A DNA stretch of 64,000 bases from an uncultured Clostridia bacterium (GCA_944349635.1 CALVNH010000005.1:33442-97441), one strand, 5' to 3'; positions 53,320 to 63,900 are shown, numbered from the stretch's first letter. A program made the numbers and translations. The notes: generated by a model from the letters alone, not told the origin.

Positions 53320-54705
53320 ATGAAAGAAAGCAGTGCGGGAAAGATGTTCGCGAAATACGTTTCGCTCAACGTGCTCGGTATGGTCGCGTTGTCGTGCTAT
53401 ATCCTCGCCGATACGTATTTCGTAGCGGAGGGAATGGGCAAAACGGGTCTTGCCGCCCTGAACATTGCCGTTCCCGCGTTCAGTTTCGTCAACAGTTGCG
53501 GAATGATGCTGGGTATCGGTGCGGGCACTCTTTACAACATTTACGCCTCGTCGGGTTTCCGTGACAGAGCGGACAGGGTCTACACCCAAAGCGTGGTTAC
53601 GGCGGCGGCGATTTCCGCTGTTTTCGTAATTGTCGGGGCAACGGCGGCGGAAGATATTTCCTACTTGCTCGGAGCGAATGCCGAAACGATTTCTTACACG
53701 GCACCTTATCTGCGCACCATTGTGTGTTTTGCTCCGCTCTTCGTGTTCAACAGCCTTTATCTTGCGTTTCTGCGCAACGACGGAGCGCCGCGCCTTGCGA
53801 TGCTGGGTATGGTGGGTGGCAGCCTTACCAACGTCGTGCTCGACTATGTTTTCATTTTTCCGTTGGGGCTTGGTATGTTCGGCGCGGCGCTTGCCACGGG
53901 CATTGCACCTGCGGTCAGTCTGTGTTTTCAGGCGTTTCATTTCATGCGCAGAAGGAATACTTTTCATTTTGTCAGGACGCCTCTTTCCCTGCGCAGAGTG
54001 GGCAGAATCTGCGCGTTGGGTATTCCCGTATTTCTCACGGAAATGTCTACGGGCGTCGTCATGCTGATATTCAACCGACTAATGTTGGAGCAGCTCGGCA
54101 ACCTGGGGGTGGCGGCATACGGCATTGCGGCAAACATAGGCATTGTCGTGATGGCGATTTTTACCGGCATTATGCAGGGGGCTCAACCCGTCGAAAGTTA
54201 TTATTACGGAAGAGGGGACGTGTCGGGGCAGAGAAAGACTCTGCGCTATGCCGTTGCGACGTCCTTCGTCTTTGCCGTGCTGGTGTACGCCGTGTGCGCC
54301 GCATTCGCGGAAAATATTGCCGACCTTTTCAACGGAGAGCGCGCGGAGGGGCTCACGGAGATAGCCGCGAGGGGGATAAGACTGTACTTCGTGTGTTTTG
54401 TGTTTGCTGGACCCACGATTGCCGTTTCGGGATATATGTCCGCGACGGACAAGCCGCGTCCCGCCTTTGCCGTGACGTTTACGCGGGGATGGGTTGCGAT
54501 AATTCCGCTTGCCTACATAATGTCCGCCACGGCCGGCGTGGACGGCACCTGGCTCTCGTTCACCGTGGCGGAAGCGACGGGCTTCGTGCTTGCTGCGGTT
54601 TTGATTGCGGCATCGCTGAAAAAGTACGCCCTGACGGACAGGTTCGGCAATATTTCTTACATACGCTCCGAACGCGGTACCGAGGTCGGGAAGAGCGTAT
54701 TTTAG
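53320..54705 (+). CDS. MATE-family efflux transporter
   Basis: 461 residues with about twelve helices in two similar halves, the MATE layout. NVLGMVALSCYILADTYFVA at the start, GIGAGTLYNIYAS, LRNDGAPRLAMLGMVGGSL and, in the second half, GAQPVESYYYGRGD. Cation-driven drug or metabolite export is likely; substrate unknown. ATG 53320 has GTGAGG just upstream; an in-frame ATG at 53236 overlaps the promoter and is not used. Confidence 0.93.
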   Translation: MKESSAGKMFAKYVSLNVLGMVALSCYILADTYFVAEGMGKTGLAALNIAVPAFSFVNSCGMMLGIGAGTLYNIYASSGFRDRADRVYTQSVVTAAAISAVFVIVGATAAEDISYLLGANAETISYTAPYLRTIVCFAPLFVFNSLYLAFLRNDGAPRLAMLGMVGGSLTNVVLDYVFIFPLGLGMFGAALATGIAPAVSLCFQAFHFMRRRNTFHFVRTPLSLRRVGRICALGIPVFLTEMSTGVVMLIFNRLMLEQLGNLGVAAYGIAANIGIVVMAIFTGIMQGAQPVESYYYGRGDVSGQRKTLRYAVATSFVFAVLVYAVCAAFAENIADLFNGERAEGLTEIAARGIRLYFVCFVFAGPTIAVSGYMSATDKPRPAFAVTFTRGWVAIIPLAYIMSATAGVDGTWLSFTVAEATGFVLAAVLIAASLKKYALTDRFGNISYIRSERGTEVGKSVF

Positions 54706-54803
54706 CTTAAAACGCATTTTATAGTGCAAAAATACAACAATAAAACCTTATTTTGCACAAATTTGTCTTTTCTGTTTCTGTTGTCCGACTTTCGGGTTGC
54801 CTA

Positions 54804-54832
54804 TTGATTTCCCGGTTGCGGGATGTTAAAAT
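54804..54832 (+). promoter_or_regulatory. Promoter of the GPH transporter gene
   Basis: TTGATT (54804-54809), a 17-base spacer ending in TGT (extended -10) and TAAAAT (54827-54832). Confidence 0.65.
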
Positions 54833-54916
54833 TATTTGTAATCTTTTTTGTTGTGCGGGCGCGCTTTGCGGGCTCGCACGGGCGGGAAAGGTTTCAGGGA
54901 GTTTTGGGGGGATTTT

Positions 54917-56752
54917 ATGAAAGAAAAGATTAAATCCTTGTTGTGCACGTTGCGCGCGATGTGGAGCAAACCTTTGCCGGGACGTTTTCTCACTTTGAAA
55001 GAGGCGGGAGCGTTCGGGCTCTACGCTCTCGGCAACAGTTGGATTTATAACAGCGTTTTGCTGGTCGTCACCGTTACGCAGATTCCTTATTTTTACGGAA
55101 TACCCGCTCTGCACGGCTATCTGATTTGCATTTTCGGAAACCTGCTCACCGCGATTTTCACGCCGCTCATCGGCAACGCGATGGAGAAGAAGCGTACAAA
55201 ATGGGGACGATACAAGCCTTATATTCTGTTCTCTTTGCCCGTGCTTGCCGTGTTTACGCTGTTGGCAATGTGGATTCCCCAATACGACAGCGAGATTTCG
55301 ACGATAGTGTACGCGTATATAGCCTGCGTGCCGTCCATCGCCATTGCGACGTTCTCCAACAATATGTATCAGACAATGCCCAACGTCGTGACGCCCAACC
55401 ATCAGGAGAGGGCGGACATCATGACGCCCGTCGGACTGCTGGTAGGCTTTGCACCCACGATTATGAACATCATCGCAGGTCCCATAAGGTCCGCTTTCAT
55501 AGAAAAGGGGCAAGAGTTTATGGCAATGCGAATCATAGGGCTCATAAGTATAATCCTCGGCACGCTTTGCATCATGTTCATAATCAAGGTCAAGGAGAGA
55601 GTGTACGAGCTGGAAGAAGCACCCGAAGTTGCGTTTGCAGTCGCAAAAACAGACGGGTCAACACCGTCGTCCGCGGAAGGCGGGGAAGCGGAGTCCGGGG
55701 AGTTGTGCGTTCAGCCCGTGACGAGTTGTGCGGAAGTCGAAAGCGAAAAAGAGGGAACGGCGCAGCCCGACCTGCGCTCTGCCGCCGCGGCGGCGGTGTT
55801 GCCTTCTCCCAAAAAGAAGAGCAACGCCTTGAAAGACTTCTTCTCTCTGCTCGGGAACAAACCGTTGCTCATTCTTTTCCTTGCGTTGATTTTCGGCGCG
55901 TTGAGAGAATTTTACGTGCAGTTCCGCCCGCTCATCATTCAGCTCCGTTATTCCGCCGACGTCACCACGGCGCTCAAAATCAGCGGCGTGCCCAACACCA
56001 TTATCGGTTTCGCGAGTACGGTGGCCATGTTGCTTTTGCCGATTGTGACGCGCAAACTGAACAAAAACGTCATCATCATTCTCTTTACAAGCCTCGGAAT
56101 GATAATGTGCGCCATTTTGGGCTTTGTGGGAATTGAGAACATTCCCATCGGCACGACGTCTGCCGTGGTGCTGACCATTATGTTCTTCATTGCGTGCATC
56201 AACCCGACGTATTTGCTCATTCCCGTAATGCTGGGCGAAATCGCCGACTATCAGCAGACAAAAAACGGAAAGCGTTACGAAGGATATCTGCAAAATTACA
56301 TCTTCACCATACCGGGCGTGTTTATGCAGGTTGCCATGTTGCTTGCCTGGATTTGGCAGTCCGCGATAGGTTTCGAGCCTGCGCATATTTCGTCGGACAT
56401 CAAGGAACTGGCATTTGTTGCGGAATCCACACGCGCGGTAGCAAACGAATGGTTCAACGCATCGCTCCTGCTCTCCGCAGGCAGTTGCGCGCTGATGATA
56501 ATAGTTTTGCTCTTTTATCCTCTCACCAAGAAGAAGAGCGAGGAAATCACCAAACGTTTGCAGAGCGAAGCGTCCAATATGGACGAAATGGGCAAGGGCA
56601 CGAAAGAGGAGTTCGCCGCTGCCGAAAACGCGCTGGGCGGAGCGAATGCCGAGGAAAGCGCGGACGAGTCCGCAACGGGCTCCGACGCGGCGACAGAGAG
56701 CGCGGAGCAAGGAGATGCGGACAAGCTATCCGAAAACGGTAAACACGATTGA
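54917..56752 (+). CDS. GPH-type MFS transporter with acidic insert and tail
   Basis: 611 residues, longer than the ~450-500 of typical glycoside-pentoside-hexuronide transporters. The N-terminal half shows GLYALGNSWIYNSVL, GNLLTAIFTPLIGNAMEKKRTKWGRYKPYIL (the family loop, split here) and TFSNNMYQTMPNVVTPNHQERADIM. A polar linker at about 233-305 is rich in Glu, Ser and Ala. The last ~70 residues form a Glu/Ala-rich acidic tail. GGGGGGA precedes ATG 54917. The D-aminoacylase-like gene 76 bases downstream suggests uptake of an acylated or peptide-like compound, but that is inference. Confidence 0.87.
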   Translation: MKEKIKSLLCTLRAMWSKPLPGRFLTLKEAGAFGLYALGNSWIYNSVLLVVTVTQIPYFYGIPALHGYLICIFGNLLTAIFTPLIGNAMEKKRTKWGRYKPYILFSLPVLAVFTLLAMWIPQYDSEISTIVYAYIACVPSIAIATFSNNMYQTMPNVVTPNHQERADIMTPVGLLVGFAPTIMNIIAGPIRSAFIEKGQEFMAMRIIGLISIILGTLCIMFIIKVKERVYELEEAPEVAFAVAKTDGSTPSSAEGGEAESGELCVQPVTSCAEVESEKEGTAQPDLRSAAAAAVLPSPKKKSNALKDFFSLLGNKPLLILFLALIFGALREFYVQFRPLIIQLRYSADVTTALKISGVPNTIIGFASTVAMLLLPIVTRKLNKNVIIILFTSLGMIMCAILGFVGIENIPIGTTSAVVLTIMFFIACINPTYLLIPVMLGEIADYQQTKNGKRYEGYLQNYIFTIPGVFMQVAMLLAWIWQSAIGFEPAHISSDIKELAFVAESTRAVANEWFNASLLLSAGSCALMIIVLLFYPLTKKKSEEITKRLQSEASNMDEMGKGTKEEFAAAENALGGANAEESADESATGSDAATESAEQGDADKLSENGKHD

Positions 56753-56828
56753 CGGAGCAACAATATGAAATACGGGCGGCGGCAATTTCTCAAACCGAAT
56801 TGCCGCCGTTCGACGGGGAGGGGGAAAA

Positions 56829-58412
56829 TTGAAAACGTTATTCAAAAACGGATTTATAGTTGACGGCAGCGGAAAGCCGGGTTTTTTCGGCGACTTGCTG
56901 GTTGACGACGGGAAAATCGTCGGAATTTCACGCGAAATCTCCGCGGAAGCGGACAGAACGGTGGATTGCACGGGACTTGTGACGGCGCCGGGATTCATAG
57001 ACGCGCATTCCCACAACGATTTCTTTTACGACTACGAAAACGCGGAGAAGTTTTACAAACCGTTTCTGATGCAGGGCATCACAACCCAGGTGACGGGAAA
57101 TTGCGGTTTTTCTCCTTTCGGGATAGAAGCGGACAGTCCGTACAAGGACAAAGTGGGCGGAGGGCTGTTTCATGCGGTAAATCCCGGCTCTTTTGCCGAT
57201 TTTGTCAAAAACAGCGAGGGCAGACTGTATCTCAACATCGTTCCGCTGATTGGACACGGCACCACCAGAATTAGCGTTTCGGGTTACAGCCCCCAACCTC
57301 TTTCGGAAGAGGGAATAGCGCGCGAGACCGCTCTTGTGGACGAGGCGATGCAAAACGGTGCGTTCGGCGGGTCTTTCGGCTTTATGTACGAGCCGGGGAT
57401 ATACGCGAAACGCGACGAGTTGGTTGCTTTTGCAAAGCGCATTGCGGCTTACGACGGAATACTTACCGTGCACCCGCGCGCATGTTCGAAAGTGGCGCTT
57501 GGCTATCCGCTCATTTCACGCCCGCACATCGAACTTGCGCTGGACGAAGTGGTGGAAATCATGTTGGAGTCGGGTGTGCGCACGGAATATTCGCATCTCA
57601 TTTTCGTCGGCGAAACTTCGTGGAAGAGTCTTGACCCGATGCTTGAAAAGTTCCATAAGCTCAACGAACGGGGTCACAAAATCGCCTATGACAATTATTC
57701 CTTCCTTTACGGAGCCTCTGTCATCACGGTGGTGTTGCCTCCGTGGTACATGGCGTTGCCCGAAGCGGAAAGGAAAAAGCCGTTCAATATGTTCAAACTC
57801 AAACTTATGACAAACGTCACGAAAAAAATTCTAGGGTTGGATTTTGCGGACTTTACCGTGGCGTACATTTCTCCCGAGCACAAGCGTTACGAAGGAAAGA
57901 CCGTGTCCGAGTGCGCGCGCGAGGAAGGGCTGTCGGACTTCGATATGTACATCAGACTTGTGGATTTGAGTAAGGGTCAGGGCAGGCTGTATCTGGGGAA
58001 ATATTACAACGACGAAATTGTGACACGGCTTATGAAGGACGATTTATCCGTGTTTATGACGGACGCCTGGGTGGAAGAAGCGGGCACGCAGAACGGCGCC
58101 GCATACCAGGGATTTCCTTACTTCCTGCAACGAGCGAAGGACAACTCGATGCCTCTCGAACAAATCGTGCACAAAATGACGGGAAAGACGGCGGAACGTT
58201 TCGGGATTCCGCACCGCGGCATTCTCGCAGAGGGGAATTTCGCGGACATAACCGTCTTTGATTACGACGGATTGGAAGTGAACCCCGACGTGCCCGACTT
58301 CACTCCGAAAGGGATAAAGTATGTCATGGTCGGCGGGACTTTTGTCGTGGACGACGGGAAATTCGGGTCCCGAAAAGCAGGGAGGGTAATATTGAAAAAC
58401 GGTAAATGTTGA
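56829..58412 (+). CDS. N-acyl-D-amino-acid deacylase-like amidohydrolase
   Basis: 527 residues, amidohydrolase superfamily, D-aminoacylase group. Metal-binding D58-A-H60-S-H62-N-D, GITTQVTGNCGFSPFG, and later TVHPRACSK and YSHLIFVGE supply further ligands; a small beta-sandwich domain is made from the first ~55 and last ~60 residues (EGNFADITVFDYDGLEVNPD). The start is TTG 56829, eight bases after GGGGAGGGGG. Expected to hydrolyse N-acyl-D-amino acids or related amides. Probably co-transcribed with the transporter upstream. Confidence 0.88.
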   Translation: MKTLFKNGFIVDGSGKPGFFGDLLVDDGKIVGISREISAEADRTVDCTGLVTAPGFIDAHSHNDFFYDYENAEKFYKPFLMQGITTQVTGNCGFSPFGIEADSPYKDKVGGGLFHAVNPGSFADFVKNSEGRLYLNIVPLIGHGTTRISVSGYSPQPLSEEGIARETALVDEAMQNGAFGGSFGFMYEPGIYAKRDELVAFAKRIAAYDGILTVHPRACSKVALGYPLISRPHIELALDEVVEIMLESGVRTEYSHLIFVGETSWKSLDPMLEKFHKLNERGHKIAYDNYSFLYGASVITVVLPPWYMALPEAERKKPFNMFKLKLMTNVTKKILGLDFADFTVAYISPEHKRYEGKTVSECAREEGLSDFDMYIRLVDLSKGQGRLYLGKYYNDEIVTRLMKDDLSVFMTDAWVEEAGTQNGAAYQGFPYFLQRAKDNSMPLEQIVHKMTGKTAERFGIPHRGILAEGNFADITVFDYDGLEVNPDVPDFTPKGIKYVMVGGTFVVDDGKFGSRKAGRVILKNGKC

Positions 58413-58426
58413 TTTTGCCGAAATGA

Positions 58427-58727
58427 GAACAAGACAACGACAGAGTCCACAATGTGTTCGTTCCTTATGAACATTTGGACAACAATCCTATCGGGTGGTT
58501 CTACATGCGTCATAGACGAGTTGAGCTACGGAGGCATGAACGGCAAGACAATCGTGTCGGAGTAATACGATTTCAGACGTGTCGAGGGGGAGAATCAAAA
58601 GTTTCTCTGCATGTCGGACTGGCATGCGAAAATAGATTTGGCAACCGACACGGTCGGTGTCCGCCAAAACGGTTACACCGGGGTTATATTTCTTGGTGAC
58701 GCGGCACCCGGTTTTCAATATGAGTAA
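58427..58727 (+). pseudogene. Decayed metallophosphoesterase-like gene fragment
   Basis: Two frames give protein-like sequence that only makes sense joined. Frame A (about 58427-58508) reads HNVFVPYEHLDNNPIGWFYM. Frame B (from about 58505) reads DELSYGGMNGKTIVSE, a TAA at 58563-58565, then YDFRRVEGENQKFLCMSD and WHAK, and GVIFLGDAAPGFQYE up to a TAA at 58725. The D-x-H and GD motifs are those of calcineurin-like phosphoesterases. So a frameshift near 58505 and a nonsense codon break the gene, and the C-terminal catalytic part is gone. Assignment rests on short motifs. Confidence 0.5.
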
Positions 58728-58813
58728 GAAATGGCAAGGCTTTCGTTCCGCATTGCAAACCGAAAGAGTTTTTTTCATATATATGAGAGAAACGCTTTCG
58801 CGGAGGTCGGGGA

Positions 58814-59743
58814 ATGAACTGCACGGACAGAGATTTTGCAAAACTTGTGGACGATATCAAGAGCGTATCCGAAGAGGATTTGTTCGGACGCATGGCGGCG
58901 GGATTCGATTCTCTTCCTCTCGATATAAGGAGAGGATTGCAAATCTATTTCGACAAGTTCGGATTCTGGGGGCGTCTCGACCCTGAACACGGTATTTACG
59001 ACGAAATAAAAGCCAAAGCGCGGGAATTGTCGGAACACATAGACGATTTCGCACGGGTCTACGATTTGCTTGCCGATTACAGGTCGAAAAAGACCCTTTT
59101 TGCCGTTCTCAACAACTGGTACGCATACGATTTCAAAACCGTCGCAAGGGTGAAAGAGCAACTGTTCGACGAGTATTTCGACCACGATTTGCTGCACTGC
59201 GGAGAGAACGAAGTGTTCGTCGATTTGGGCGCGTATTACGGCGAAACGACGCTGTCTTTCATCTACAATTACGGGAATTGTCATAAAAAAATCTATTGCT
59301 ACGAAATAACCCCCGACGTTTTCGCACAGTTGCAAAAGAATCTTTCCGCCGTGCGGCGTGCGGACCTGCGGCTGAAAGGCGTGGGAGCCTCGGCGGGCAG
59401 AATGACCGTGTCACGAAACGTGTTCAGTTCTTCCGCGAACACTCTAACGGAATCGGGTGAGGGGACGGATGTGGAAGTCGTCACTCTCGACGAGGATATC
59501 CAAGAACCCGTGACAATCATCAAAGCGGACATCGAAGGCTCCGAACAAGACGCTTTGGCAGGTGCGGTGAATCACATCGTCAATGAGCGTCCGCGCTTGT
59601 TGATTTCCGTGTACCACTGCAACGAGGACATGTGGAAGATTCCGGAAATCATTCGCGGCATGCGCGACGACTACAAATTCTATTTGCGCTTCAAAGGCAG
59701 TTCTTTTCTCTATCCCACCGAACTCACGCTGTTTGCGCTGTAA
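58814..59743 (+). CDS. FkbM-family SAM-dependent methyltransferase
   Basis: 309 residues. The SAM site VFVDLGAYYGETTLSF lies at about 135-150, followed by IYCYEITPDVFAQLQKNL, VVTLDEDIQEPVTIIKADIEGSEQDAL and a C-terminal RPRLLISVYHCNEDMW block, the usual FkbM order. The first ~125 residues are helical and specific to a subgroup. These enzymes O-methylate sugars or polyketides; the acceptor is unknown. CGGAGGTCGGGGA precedes ATG 58814. It stands alone. Confidence 0.88.
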   Translation: MNCTDRDFAKLVDDIKSVSEEDLFGRMAAGFDSLPLDIRRGLQIYFDKFGFWGRLDPEHGIYDEIKAKARELSEHIDDFARVYDLLADYRSKKTLFAVLNNWYAYDFKTVARVKEQLFDEYFDHDLLHCGENEVFVDLGAYYGETTLSFIYNYGNCHKKIYCYEITPDVFAQLQKNLSAVRRADLRLKGVGASAGRMTVSRNVFSSSANTLTESGEGTDVEVVTLDEDIQEPVTIIKADIEGSEQDALAGAVNHIVNERPRLLISVYHCNEDMWKIPEIIRGMRDDYKFYLRFKGSSFLYPTELTLFAL

Positions 59744-59841
59744 CGCGTGCCGAGCCGACATTCGGTGCTTTTAATCTTTCCTTGAAACGTCGGTTGCCCG
59801 CAATAGCGGACAAATTCGGAGATTAACGAAGAGGAAACCTT

Positions 59842-59928
59842 ATGCCGAAGCGGTCGCGGATAAAAAATGCGGACAACTTGTTGTGCAAGCCTGCATTGTT
59901 CCTTTTTTTGGGTGTTTTGATGGATTAG
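59842..59928 (+). CDS. Possible 28-residue small membrane peptide
   Basis: MPKRSRIKNADNLL then a hydrophobic half (PALFLFLGVLMD). GAAGAGGA sits about eight bases before the ATG. Basic N-terminus with a hydrophobic C-terminal stretch is a common small-peptide plan, but chance is a fair explanation. The rest of 59744-60041 shows nothing else I can support. Confidence 0.2.
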   Translation: MPKRSRIKNADNLLCKPALFLFLGVLMD

Positions 59929-60041
59929 ATCACCAAATTGCGAACAGGGTATGCCCCAAAGAAACGCGCTTTCGCTATTTCATATCGGGGCAGGGGATTG
60001 ATTGTGTAATAATTCTATTTGTACGCAGATTGAATTTAATG

Positions 60042-60383
60042 TCAGTTTGTGCCTTGGTACATTTGACGTAATACCGTCAAGGTGGCGTTACGCGCGCTTT
60101 CAGGCAGCGCGGAAAACAGGGAAATCACTTCTCTTTGTTCGGGTGTAAGCGTGGAAATAAGGTTGATTACACCGACATCATCGGCATTACCTATCAGATA
60201 ATCGACCGAAACCTCGAAAAAACGCGCAATGGAAATCAGTTGCTCTATGGAAGGCTGGGTGTTTGAGTTTTCCCAATAGTTGAAAGTGCCTTGACTGACG
60301 CCGAAGATTTTGGCAGTCTCTCGTTGCGAAATTCCACGTTCTTTTATTAGTTCAAATATTCTAATTATTAGTTTGCCTTGCAT
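60042..60383 (-). CDS. XRE-family transcriptional regulator
   Basis: 113 residues. Helix-turn-helix in the first ~65: IIRIFELIKERGISQRETAK, IFGVSQGTFNYWENSN, IEQLISIARFFEVSVDYLIG. A helical C-terminal part (LTPEQREVISLFSALPESAR) may dimerise. I take MQGKLIIR (60383); ATGs two codons and 19 codons further out exist, with no clear ribosome binding site for any. Divergent from the lipoprotein gene at 60504 across an AT-rich control region. Confidence 0.85.
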   Translation of the reverse strand: MQGKLIIRIFELIKERGISQRETAKIFGVSQGTFNYWENSNTQPSIEQLISIARFFEVSVDYLIGNADDVGVINLISTLTPEQREVISLFSALPESARNATLTVLRQMYQGTN

Positions 60384-60397
60384 AATCATTTGGTAAT

Positions 60398-60453
60398 AAA
60401 CTTTTAAATAAAGAAAATATCCATAAAGCAAGATTGACAAAGTTAAAAAGTTT
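60398..60453. promoter_or_regulatory. Possible XRE operator half-sites
   Basis: AAACTTTT (60398-60405) and AAAAGTTT (60446-60453) face each other across the divergent control region; the second lies between the -35 and -10 of the lipoprotein promoter. In AT-rich DNA such matches can arise by chance. Confidence 0.3.
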
Positions 60454-60463
60454 AATATATAAT
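60434..60463 (+). promoter_or_regulatory. Promoter of the lipoprotein/LRR unit
   Basis: Perfect TTGACA (60434-60439), an 18-base spacer and perfect TATAAT (60458-60463), 40 bases before the start codon. Confidence 0.85.
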
Positions 60464-60503
60464 ATAATTTATAAACATAATGACTGCTCTAACAGGGGGA
60501 AAA

Positions 60504-60920
60504 ATGAGAAAGAAATCATTTTTGCTTTTTGTGGTTTTGTGTTGCATAACGATTCTTGTCGCGTGCGTTTTCGTCGCGTGCAATCCCGATGACTCTTCCC
60601 AAAATACGGGGGAAGATAATAAGGAAACCGACGCCTCGGCTTATGCCGGGAAATATTACGAGGTGGTCAACGGGGAACTTTCAGCGGATTCTTGGATTGA
60701 ATTGTCCGCCGATTGGACTTGGGAGGACGACGATTCGGCGATGGGGACCTTTAAGGTCGACGGAAACAAGATAAGCCTTTACTGGATAGTCAGTTCCGAA
60801 CCTGCTTTTGAGGGAACTATCGACGAGAACGAATTTACAGTCGGAATGTTGGGGGCAGATTACACGTTCCGCAAGGGCGAACCGACCGAGTCTCCGTCCG
60901 GCGGCGAAATTTGGCATTGA
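60504..60920 (+). CDS. Small lipoprotein
   Basis: 138 residues. MRKKSFLLFVVLCCITILVA is a signal peptide, with two possible lipobox cysteines (LVAC and FVAC), so the mature protein is probably lipidated outside the cytoplasmic membrane. The mature part is acidic and beta-like: YAGKYYEVVNGELSADSW, then ELSADWTW and GTFKVDGNKISLYW. A comparable layout (G-x-Y, a W-rich strand, W-x-x-x-G-N-x-L) occurs in the outer juxtamembrane part of the next gene. CAGGGGGA precedes ATG 60504; 33 bases to the next gene. Confidence 0.82.
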   Translation: MRKKSFLLFVVLCCITILVACVFVACNPDDSSQNTGEDNKETDASAYAGKYYEVVNGELSADSWIELSADWTWEDDDSAMGTFKVDGNKISLYWIVSSEPAFEGTIDENEFTVGMLGADYTFRKGEPTESPSGGEIWH

Positions 60921-60953
60921 TGCTTACGGCAAGGAAACGAACAGGAGGAGAAT

Positions 60954-63900
60954 ATGGCAAAGTGTCCTTATTGTGGAGAGACATTGACAGCAAACGAAGA
61001 AGGCGTGTTGTTGTGTGCGAAATGCAATAAAAGATTTCGCAGGAAAGAAACGCAGGCACCCACATCAGCGGGGGAACAAGCGTCCGGCAAACCCGATGGC
61101 ACGGTGGCGGCGCAAACAGCGTCAAACCACGGAGAGACGGCGAAAACGGAAAGTCGCCCGACGCAACCCGCGCAGATACCCGCGGAGGAGAATTCTCAAA
61201 CGGCGGGAACGGATGTTGCGGCAGACGTGACGGAGACAACAGGGAGTTCGGCTGCTGCGACGCCGGTGGCGGGGAATACGGCAGAGCAGGACGAGATAGC
61301 GCAACTGCGCGCCCGTATCGCCGCGATGGAAGCCAAAGAATCGGAGCGCGAGCGCGGCAAACGCGGTTCCGTCCTGAAAAAGCTGGACAATACTAAATTT
61401 GCTCCCGTCGTTGCTTTCACAAAGAAATGGGGGTTGAAAGCGATATTGCCCGCCGTACTCGTTTTAATCGCGTTGATTACGCTGTTGACCTGTTTCTGCG
61501 GTTTGCGCGGAATATACGTCAACGTGGACGACCCCGACGAGTTTTTCAGTTTCAGTGCCACGGGTTACGAGTGGTATTACAAGCTGGACGGCGAGCAGGT
61601 GTTGGATAAGGGTAAGTGGAGCAAAAGCGGAAACAGCCTGACTCTGAAATACGAGGACGAGTGGTTCGGCGAGGTCGAGGAGTCGTATCAACTGAAGGAC
61701 TTTTCGTGGAGCAGTTTTACCCTGTACGACTCGTTTTTTGAAGAGGACAAGAAGTTCGAACGGGTGTCCGTCATAGGTTATAAGGACAGCAACAAGAAAG
61801 CGACCGTTACTTTTTACTCGAACGGGGGCGTCGGCGGCGGCACTCATTCCTTGAAAATAGGTTCGGTGCTGTCTTCGGACGAGACTCCCACCCGCGAAGG
61901 ATACCTGTTCATGGGGTGGTACACCACCCCCGACGGTTGGAAGACGGGCGACGGCGAACGGTTTGCAGACAACTGCCGCGTGTGGAAGGACGCCACGTAT
62001 TACGCCAACTGGAAAAATACGACGACATTCACTCTCACGGGCGACGGTCTTGTGAACGCGCTTGAGTTTACCGAAGGCGACAACATCGAAACGGCGTATA
62101 TGCGTGCGCGAGGATGGAATTCGGTTCCCGAGGGTGTGCGATTGATTTTCACGGATTCCGACGGCAACGAGATAAACGGGAAATCCGCCCCCGCGGCAAA
62201 CGTCTCGGTGGCTGTAGTGTATGACGACCGAATTGTGGACGGAACACTGCAATATGTGAATCCCGCTTTGAAAGAGTACACCATACCCGCCGAGGTCGAC
62301 GTAATTGCGTCGGGTGCGTTCGACGGTTGTACGGCACTTGAAAAAATTTACATAACATCCCGCACTTCCTCGTTGACGGTACAGAGCGGTGCGTTTGATG
62401 ATTGCGAGAGGCTTACATCGATAGAAGGATATGCCGACACAACTGCAATGAAGGCCGTGATAAACGCCTCTGGCATAACCCGCGCCACCGTTGTTGCGGG
62501 CACCATTGTTTCAAATGCTTTTTCGAGTTGCAGCGGTTTGACATCTGTCACCATCGGCAACAGCGTGACGAGCATAGGGGAAAGGGCTTTTTACGGTTGC
62601 AGCGGCTTGACCTCCGTCACCATTCCCGACAGCGTGACCAGCATAAAGAATTATGCCTTCTATGGGTGTAGCAGTTTGAAATCTGTCACCATAGGCAACG
62701 GCGTGACAAGCATAGGGAGTTCTGCCTTCGACGGTTGCAGTGGCTTGACCTCGGTGTATTACACGGGAGATATGCAGAGTTGGTTGGGTAAGAACTGGCA
62801 CAGCAAGATAATGTCAAGCGGGCGCACGCTGTATATAAACGGCAACAAGATCGCGGGTGCAGTCGTCATTCCTGACGGAATTACGAGTATTCCGTCCTAT
62901 GCGTTTGCATATCAGACCGGCATTACTTCAATCACCATTTCCGACAGCGTGACCAGCATAAAGAATTATGCCTTCTATGGGTGTAGCAGTTTGAAATCTG
63001 TCACCATAGGCAACGGCGTCACAAACATATGGAGTTCTGCCTTCTCTGGTTGTACGGGCTTGACGGAGATAAACTGGAATGCAGTATCCGTGAGCGACTT
63101 TTCTTCCGGAAACAATGTGTTTTACAATGCGGGCTCGGCGGGGGACGGATTAACTGTGATGTTCGGCGACAGCGTACGGAAGATACCTGCTTACGCTTTC
63201 TATGTGAGCAGTTCTTCCTATCAACCAAACATCAAGAGTGTCACCATAGGCAACAGCGTAACAAGCATAGGGGACGCTGCCTTCTCGAGTTGCAGTGGCT
63301 TGACCTCAATCTACTACGCGGGAGATGTGGCGGGCTGGTGCGGAATAAGCGGACTGCGCAACATTATGTCAAGCGGGCGCACGCTGTATATAAACGGCAA
63401 CAAAGTGGAAGGCGCAATCACCATCCCCGACAGCGTGACAAGCATAGGGAGTTACGCCTTCTGTGGCTGCAGCGGTTTGACCTCCATTACCATCCCCGAC
63501 AGTGTGACAAGCATAGGATGGGATGCCTTCTGGGATTGCAGCGGTTTGACCTCAATCTACTACGCGGGAGATGTGGCAGGTTGGTGCGAAATAAGCGGGC
63601 TGGACGAAATAATGTCAAGCGGGCGCACGCTGTACATTGACGGCAACAAAGTGGAAGGCGCAGTCGTCATTCCCGACGGAGTGCAGTCCGTGCCGTCTTA
63701 CGCATTTTATTATCAGACCGGTATAACCTCAATCACCATCCCCGACAGTGTGACAAGCATAGGGAGTTATGCGTTTGAATATTGCCGCGGCTTGACCTCC
63801 GTCACCATAGGCAATGGCGTGACAAGCATAGGGGATTGGGCTTTCTACAATTGCAGTGGCTTGACCTCTATCCACTACACGGGAGATGTGGCAGGCTGGT

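Noticed and set aside
59883-60071. 62-codon frame before the second XRE gene
   Set aside because: No ribosome binding site, overlaps the end of the XRE gene, and the composition is unlike other proteins here.
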